Below, in pieces: positions 47,471-51,556 of a stretch of 51,556 nucleotides of DNA. How positions within the stretch are numbered: the stretch's first letter is position 1; each line of letters opens with the position of its first letter. Source of the DNA: a virus. The stretch is from the IMG/VR virus record IMGVR_UViG_3300044681_000823, positions 1 through 51,556 of that record; one strand, 5' to 3'. Under the pieces are notes generated by a model. The model did no database searches. It had not been told where the DNA came from and saw nothing but the letters and a program-made list of their open reading frames with translations. A program made the translations under genes and the position numbers.

Positions 47471-49360
47471 ATGCCATCACCAGTACTTCAATTTAAGAGA
47501 GGACCATCCTCCAATATAGGAGTAACTAGCTTTAGGGCAGGTGAACCCGGATTTACAACTGATAGGTATGATTTTTATATTGGTCTAGATAATACTATTG
47601 CTAATAATAAATTTTTTGGTAGCTCTAGATATTGGGTAAGAGAAGATGGAACATCTGCTCTCAAGTTAAATTTAGTAGATAAAGATGGAGTAAAGTTTAT
47701 ATCATTGAAGTCTCCAGATACTATTTCTGGAGCTGGTGTAACTTATACATTCCCAGAAACAATAGTTGATGGTTATTTCTTAAAGACTAATTCTAATGGA
47801 ACTCTAGAATGGTCTAATCAATTACCAGAAGCATCATTTAGTGGAATAACCACATTTAATGATACTACTGATTCCACTTCTTATACTAATGGGGCAGTTC
47901 AAATTGCTGGGGGATTAGGAGTATCAAAGTCTGTTAATATTGGTGGAAACATCTATGTTTCAGGTATTTCTACATTTAATGGACTGACAATTACAAATAA
48001 TAATCTTGATGTTCAGGCTCATGCTGAAATTCAAGAACTTTCTGTGGTTGGCATAGCCTCAGTAAGTGGAGATTTGATGGTTGATGGTACTATTCTGGCA
48101 GATAGTGATGTTAGAATTCTTGGTATAACCACTGTAGCAAATAGTACTGATTCTACTGCATCAAATAATGGATCATTTATTTTTGATGGTGGAATAGGAG
48201 TCCAAAAATCAGCAAATGTTGGAGGAAACTTAAGTGTATCTGGAGTTTCTACTTTTACTGGATTTTCTGATTTCAATGGTGGAATTGATGTAACTGGTCA
48301 TACTGAACTTGATAATTTAAATGTATCAGGAGTAACAACATCTGCAAATCTAACTGTCACATCAACAGCAAGTATTCAAAATTTAACAGTTTCTGGACTT
48401 CTTTTTGCAGATCTCACTGGTAATGTAAACAGTACTGGTAGTAATACATTTGGACAAATTAGTGTTTCTGGTCTTTCTACTTTTACTGGATTTTCTGATT
48501 TCAATGGTGGAATTGATGTCCTCGGTAATAGTGAATTTGACTATGTAAATGTATCTGGCATTACTACTACAAGAACATTCAAATTGAATGGCACCTCTGG
48601 TATTGGCATTACTGGAATTTCATCAAGTACAACTCTTGCAGAAAATAGTAATTCATATTTACCAACTCAGGCAGCAGTTAAGGCATATGTAGATGCTGTT
48701 GATTTGACACTTGGATTAAATGCAGATTCTGGTGGTCCAAGCACAGTCAATACTTCACAAACATTAACTATTAGTGGAACTCTTAATGAAGTTAATACAT
48801 CTGTATCAGGACAAACAGTAACTGTTGGGTTACCGGATATAGTCAATGTCACAACTTCAATTGATGTCCCAACAATTGAAGTTACTAATGTAAAAGCAAG
48901 AGATGGCGCAAATGCAATTACAATTACTAATACTACTGGTGCTGTAGGATTTGCAAACAGTGTCACAATTAGTGGAGATTTGTATGTCCTAGGAAATACA
49001 ACTGAGGTCAATACTTCTGCACTAAAAGTTGAAGATACCTTAATTGATTTAGGTCTAGTTAATAGTGGAGGATCTCTTGTTCCACCATCTTCTGATTTAA
49101 ATCTTGATCTTGGAATTATATTTAATTGGTACAATGGATCTGCCAAAAAGGCATCAGTTTATTGGGATGATAGTTTACAAAGAGTTGGTATTGCATCAGA
49201 TGTAACTGAATCTAATGGGGTATTAACTGCAAATGCTTATGCTTCACTTCAAATCAAAGATCTTTGGGTGTCTGATTGTGCTGGAACTTCACAGGTAATT
49301 TCTTGCACATCATCTCAAAGATTTTTGGAAAATATTACAGTTGATTGTGGGACATTCTGA
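47471..49360 (+). CDS. Tail fibre protein with repeated shaft cassettes (629 aa)
   Basis: The N-terminus (SPVLQFKRGPSSNIGVTSFR, AGEPGFTTDRYDFYIGL) is a fibre attachment motif also seen in modified form in the gene at 49617. Repeats of 'TDSTSYTNGAVQIAGGLGVS KSVNIGGN'-type and 'VSGVSTFTGFSDFNGGIDV' follow, each about 75 residues. The C-terminal 130 residues (NTTEVNTSALKVEDTLIDLG, LNLDLGIIFNWYNGSAKKAS) are a globular head domain found on many cyanophage fibres. Its TGA overlaps the next ATG. Role in host recognition is inferred. Confidence 0.75.
   Translation: MPSPVLQFKRGPSSNIGVTSFRAGEPGFTTDRYDFYIGLDNTIANNKFFGSSRYWVREDGTSALKLNLVDKDGVKFISLKSPDTISGAGVTYTFPETIVDGYFLKTNSNGTLEWSNQLPEASFSGITTFNDTTDSTSYTNGAVQIAGGLGVSKSVNIGGNIYVSGISTFNGLTITNNNLDVQAHAEIQELSVVGIASVSGDLMVDGTILADSDVRILGITTVANSTDSTASNNGSFIFDGGIGVQKSANVGGNLSVSGVSTFTGFSDFNGGIDVTGHTELDNLNVSGVTTSANLTVTSTASIQNLTVSGLLFADLTGNVNSTGSNTFGQISVSGLSTFTGFSDFNGGIDVLGNSEFDYVNVSGITTTRTFKLNGTSGIGITGISSSTTLAENSNSYLPTQAAVKAYVDAVDLTLGLNADSGGPSTVNTSQTLTISGTLNEVNTSVSGQTVTVGLPDIVNVTTSIDVPTIEVTNVKARDGANAITITNTTGAVGFANSVTISGDLYVLGNTTEVNTSALKVEDTLIDLGLVNSGGSLVPPSSDLNLDLGIIFNWYNGSAKKASVYWDDSLQRVGIASDVTESNGVLTANAYASLQIKDLWVSDCAGTSQVISCTSSQRFLENITVDCGTF
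48246..48519 (+). repeat. Direct repeat in fibre shaft
   Basis: Bases 48246-48291 and 48474-48519 are identical over 46 bases, 228 bases apart (76 codons), marking the length of one shaft cassette. Confidence 0.9.
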
Positions 49361-49551
49361 TGAACGATATTGATTATCAAGTTTTATTATCTGCATATCA
49401 AAAAAAAGTTTCAGAATTATCAAATCAAGTTGTAATTTATGAAGCTAAAATTACTTCTTTATCATCTTTAACTAGTGAATTGACAGATAAAATTACTAAA
49501 TTAGAGTCATCTAAAAGTAGAAAAAAAATAGAGGAATCATCTGATTTTTGA
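49360..49551 (+). CDS. Small coiled-coil protein (63 aa)
   Basis: ATG 49360 overlaps the fibre stop (TGATG). The 63 residues form one long heptad-patterned helix (YQVLLSAYQKKVSELSNQVV, TSELTDKITKLESSKSRKKI), charged and soluble. A fibre trimerisation or assembly helper is plausible by position. No family is recognised. The stop overlaps the next late promoter. Confidence 0.65.
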   Translation: MNDIDYQVLLSAYQKKVSELSNQVVIYEAKITSLSSLTSELTDKITKLESSKSRKKIEESSDF

Positions 49552-49557
49552 TAAATA
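49551..49557 (+). promoter_or_regulatory. Late promoter element ATAAATA
   Basis: Preceded by TG of the stop codon (TGATAAATA). Next start codon is ATG 49617, leaving a 59-base leader with palindromes. Confidence 0.5.
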
Positions 49558-49570
49558 AGTTAATAATCCC

Positions 49571-49600
49571 CAGTATATACTGAGGGTAGAGGTATATACC
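49571..49600 (+). other. Two palindromes in the leader of the last fibre gene
   Basis: CAGTATATACTG (49571-49582, flanked by CCC and AGGG) and GGTATATACC (49591-49600) share the TATATAC core, so they can fold separately or with each other. They lie between a late promoter and the ATG at 49617. Confidence 0.55.
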
Positions 49601-49616
49601 ATCAATGAGGTTTTGA

Positions 49617-51556
49617 ATGGCTGACCCAAAGATTAAGTTTAAAAGATCTTCTGTTCCTGGCAAAGTTCCTACAGTTTCAGATTTGCCTGCAGCTGAGTTA
49701 GCCATTAATACTTTTGATGGTAAAATTTATATTCAAAAGGATCAGAGCAGCATTGGCATAGGGACCACAGTTGTTGCAATTAATCCTTGGAGCGTAGGTG
49801 TAGGAAGTGCAACATATAATACTTATTTCACTGCTGGTAATGTTGGGATAGGAAGCACTCTACCAACAGTAAAATTAGCAGTTATTGGTGATGTCAATGT
49901 ATCTGGAATCACTACTTCATCTCAACTATATGAAGGTCAGTATCAGGTACTAACAAAAGAACTTACTGATGCAACAAAAGAGCCTATAGGACATGAAGAT
50001 AGAACTGAATCTACTATTGCATTTGATTCATCTAACAGAACTTTTAGTATTTCTCCAGTAAGTGGAAGTTTTAATGTATGGTGTCAGGCAGAAAAATATA
50101 CTTATAATACAACACAATCTACAACAATACCTGATGTATCAGGAATCTATTACATTTATTTTGATCCTGTTGGCATTCTTACTTATAGGTCAAGTTATTT
50201 TGTCTGGGATAATGATACACCAACTGCTTATGTTTATTGGAATGCAGGTGTAGGAACTGCATATTATTTTGGAGATGAAAGACATGGTGTGACCCTAGAT
50301 TGGGCTACTCATGAATATTTGCACAGGACTCGTGGGGCAGTCTATGCAAATGGACTTGGAATGTCCAATTATACTACTACAGGTGATGGTAGCTCAGACA
50401 CTGATGCTCAATTTGATATTGCAGGAGGAACTATCTTTGATGAGGATTTGGAAATTGATATTACTCATAGCAATACTCCTACTGCAAATACCTGGGAGCA
50501 AGATTTAGAAGGTCCTGCAAGAATTCCAGTATTTTATTTAAGTGGAACTGAATGGGTTCTTGATTATCCTACTGAATATGCCCTTAAACAAGGAACAACA
50601 AGAATAAAATACAATCTCAATACAGGAGGAACCTGGACAACTCCAGATTGTCCTCAAAATAAAGATTACACATGTTCATGGATTATTGCCTCTAATAATC
50701 TTAACTATCCAATTTTTGCAATACTAGGACAAACATTTTCTAAACAACTGTCTGATATTGAGGCACTTACTTTTAATGATCTAGAACTCCCCAATTTCCC
50801 TTCATTAGAATTTAGACCTCTTTATAAGGTTATTTGGGAGACTGATTCTGGATATGCAAATACCCCAAAAGCAAGATTAATTGAAGTATATGACTTAAGA
50901 ACAACAGAAACAGCTTCTTTGTTGACACAACCCACAATTATAGATCATGGATCTTTGACTGGTTTATCTGATGATGACCACTCTCAGTATGTTCATATTA
51001 GTGAAGGAAGAACAATTACAGGAATTCATACATTCTCCAATGGACTAATAAGCATTGGTAATGTTGGTATAGGAACTATAAATTATACAGAAAAGTTGCA
51101 TGTCCAAGGCAATGTAAGAATTACTGGTGGGATTTATGATTCTAATAATAATGTAGGATCAGCTAGTTCAGTATTAAGTTCTACTGGGTCTGGTCTAAGA
51201 TGGGTCAGACCAAATAGTGGACCTCAAGGAGCACAGGGTGCTGCAGGTGCTCAAGGTGCTGCAGGTGCTCAAGGTGCCAGAGGACCTCAAGGTCCAACAG
51301 GAGCACAGGGTGCTGCAGGTGCTCAAGGATCTCAGGGTGCTGCAGGTGCTCAAGGTGCAACAGGAGCACAAGGTGCTGCAGGTGCTCAAGGTCCTATAGG
51401 ACCTCAAGGTCCAACAGGAGCACAAGGTTCTGGAGGAGCTACAGGAGCACAAGGTGCTGCAGGTGCTCAAGGTGCTGTAGGAGCACAGGGTGCTGCAGGT
51501 GCTCAAGGTGCCAGAGGACCTCAAGGATCTCAGGGTGCTGCAGGTGCTCAAGGTGC
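49617..51556 (+). CDS. Second collagen-like fibre protein (3' truncated by window end)
   Basis: ATG 49617 ([29 protein letters not shown] start) opens a frame with no stop for 646 codons to the window end. The N-terminus ([12 protein letters not shown] ... [13 protein letters not shown]) is a common phage fibre attachment module. Residues about 120-450 are a globular/beta region with [20 protein letters not shown], and shaft repeats ([20 protein letters not shown]). From residue 535 it is Gly-X-Y with GAQGAA and GPQG units, richer in Ala than the first collagen fibre. Host-range fibre is the likely role. Confidence 0.85.
   Translation, partial: MADPKIKFKRSSVPGKVPTVSDLPAAELAINTFDGKIYIQKDQSSIGIGTTVVAINPWSVGVGSATYNTYFTAGNVGIGSTLPTVKLAVIGDVNVSGITTSSQLYEGQYQVLTKELTDATKEPIGHEDRTESTIAFDSSNRTFSISPVSGSFNVWCQAEKYTYNTTQSTTIPDVSGIYYIYFDPVGILTYRSSYFVWDNDTPTAYVYWNAGVGTAYYFGDERHGVTLDWATHEYLHRTRGAVYANGLGMSNYTTTGDGSSDTDAQFDIAGGTIFDEDLEIDITHSNTPTANTWEQDLEGPARIPVFYLSGTEWVLDYPTEYALKQGTTRIKYNLNTGGTWTTPDCPQNKDYTCSWIIASNNLNYPIFAILGQTFSKQLSDIEALTFNDLELPNFPSLEFRPLYKVIWETDSGYANTPKARLIEVYDLRTTETASLLTQPTIIDHGSLTGLSDDDHSQYVHISEGRTITGIHTFSNGLISIGNVGIGTINYTEKLHVQGNVRITGGIYDSNNNVGSASSVLSSTGSGLRWVRPNSGPQGAQGAAGAQGAAGAQGARGPQGPTGAQGAAGAQGSQGAAGAQGATGAQGAAGAQGPIGPQGPTGAQGSGGATGAQGAAGAQGAVGAQGAAGAQGARGPQGSQGAAGAQG
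51219..51556 (+). repeat. Gly-X-Y (GAQGAA) collagen-like repeat tract running off the window
   Basis: Short units of GGTGCTCAA, GGTGCTGCA and GGACCTCAA. Compared with 38316-41124, Ala replaces Pro in many X positions, so the two collagen fibres are not simple copies. Confidence 0.95.

Noticed and set aside
1-51556. Circular genome formed by joining the collagen fibre at the end with the fibre tail at the start
   Set aside because: Terminase, capsid, portal, sheath, DNA polymerase and other T4-like core genes are missing, so this is a fragment; no terminal overlap was seen.

Overview
The window looks like part of a T4-like (straboviral-type) marine myovirus genome, most likely a cyanophage. 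It is AT-rich, densely packed (most neighbouring genes overlap by ATGA or TAATG) and carries recognisable T4 homologues: gp33, gp59, gp32, gp53, gp48, gp4, gp26, gp51, gp27 and gp5. It also has genes typical of marine T4-like phages (thyX, phoH, 2OG-Fe(II) oxygenases, collagen-like fibres, peptidase S74 chaperone domains). A DUF1825-like gene, a family otherwise typical of cyanobacteria, favours a cyanobacterial host. I cannot exclude another marine host such as Pelagibacter from sequence alone. No photosynthesis gene is in the window.

Layout. 1-310: end of a virion/fibre gene, a late-promoter-like ATAAATA and a strong terminator. 411-6,685: a surface/glycan cassette (metallophosphoesterase, glycosyltransferases, two tandem 2OG oxygenases of one family, UDP-galactopyranose mutase, a glycosyltransferase-methyltransferase fusion). 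6,691-9,925: glutaredoxin, small proteins, ThyX, PhoH. 9,928-13,446: prolyl-hydroxylase-like protein, PD-(D/E)XK nuclease, then the T4 replication/late-transcription block gp33-gp59-DUF1825-gp32. 13,447-16,618 (minus strand): gp53, gp48, an unnamed conserved protein and gp4. 16,650-26,803 (plus): tube-like protein, gp26/gp51, two long hub/tape-measure-like proteins carrying cell-wall hydrolase-like domains, gp27, gp5 and a split-off beta-helix, then a short S74 fibre. 26,841-27,156: a small ORF, a consensus sigma70 promoter and a tRNA-Leu(UAA)-like gene. 27,228-51,556: fibres and virion proteins, including 1,709-, 1,350- and 1,630-residue proteins, interrupted at 43.8-46.8 kb by a modification-enzyme island (Asp/Asn-hydroxylase-like protein and two carbohydrate-type sulfotransferases). 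The last gene is a second collagen-like fibre that runs off the end.

How it works together. Host-type promoters (TTGACA-N17-TACAAT, found twice with identical hexamers and spacing) sit before gp32 and the tRNA. T4-late-type ATAAATA elements, often overlapping the stop codon of the upstream gene, sit before virion genes. The baseplate hub genes encode the cell-puncturing device. Unlike T4, wall-degrading domains appear in the two long hub/tape-measure proteins rather than in gp5. The most striking signals are (i) a gp26-gp51 overlap with a canonical T TTT TTC slippery heptamer and no usable start for the downstream frame, placed just upstream of tape-measure-like genes as in tail assembly chaperones; and (ii) hydroxylases, glycosyltransferases and sulfotransferases interleaved with collagen-like and glycine-rich fibre genes, suggesting a fibre or surface-glycan modification system.
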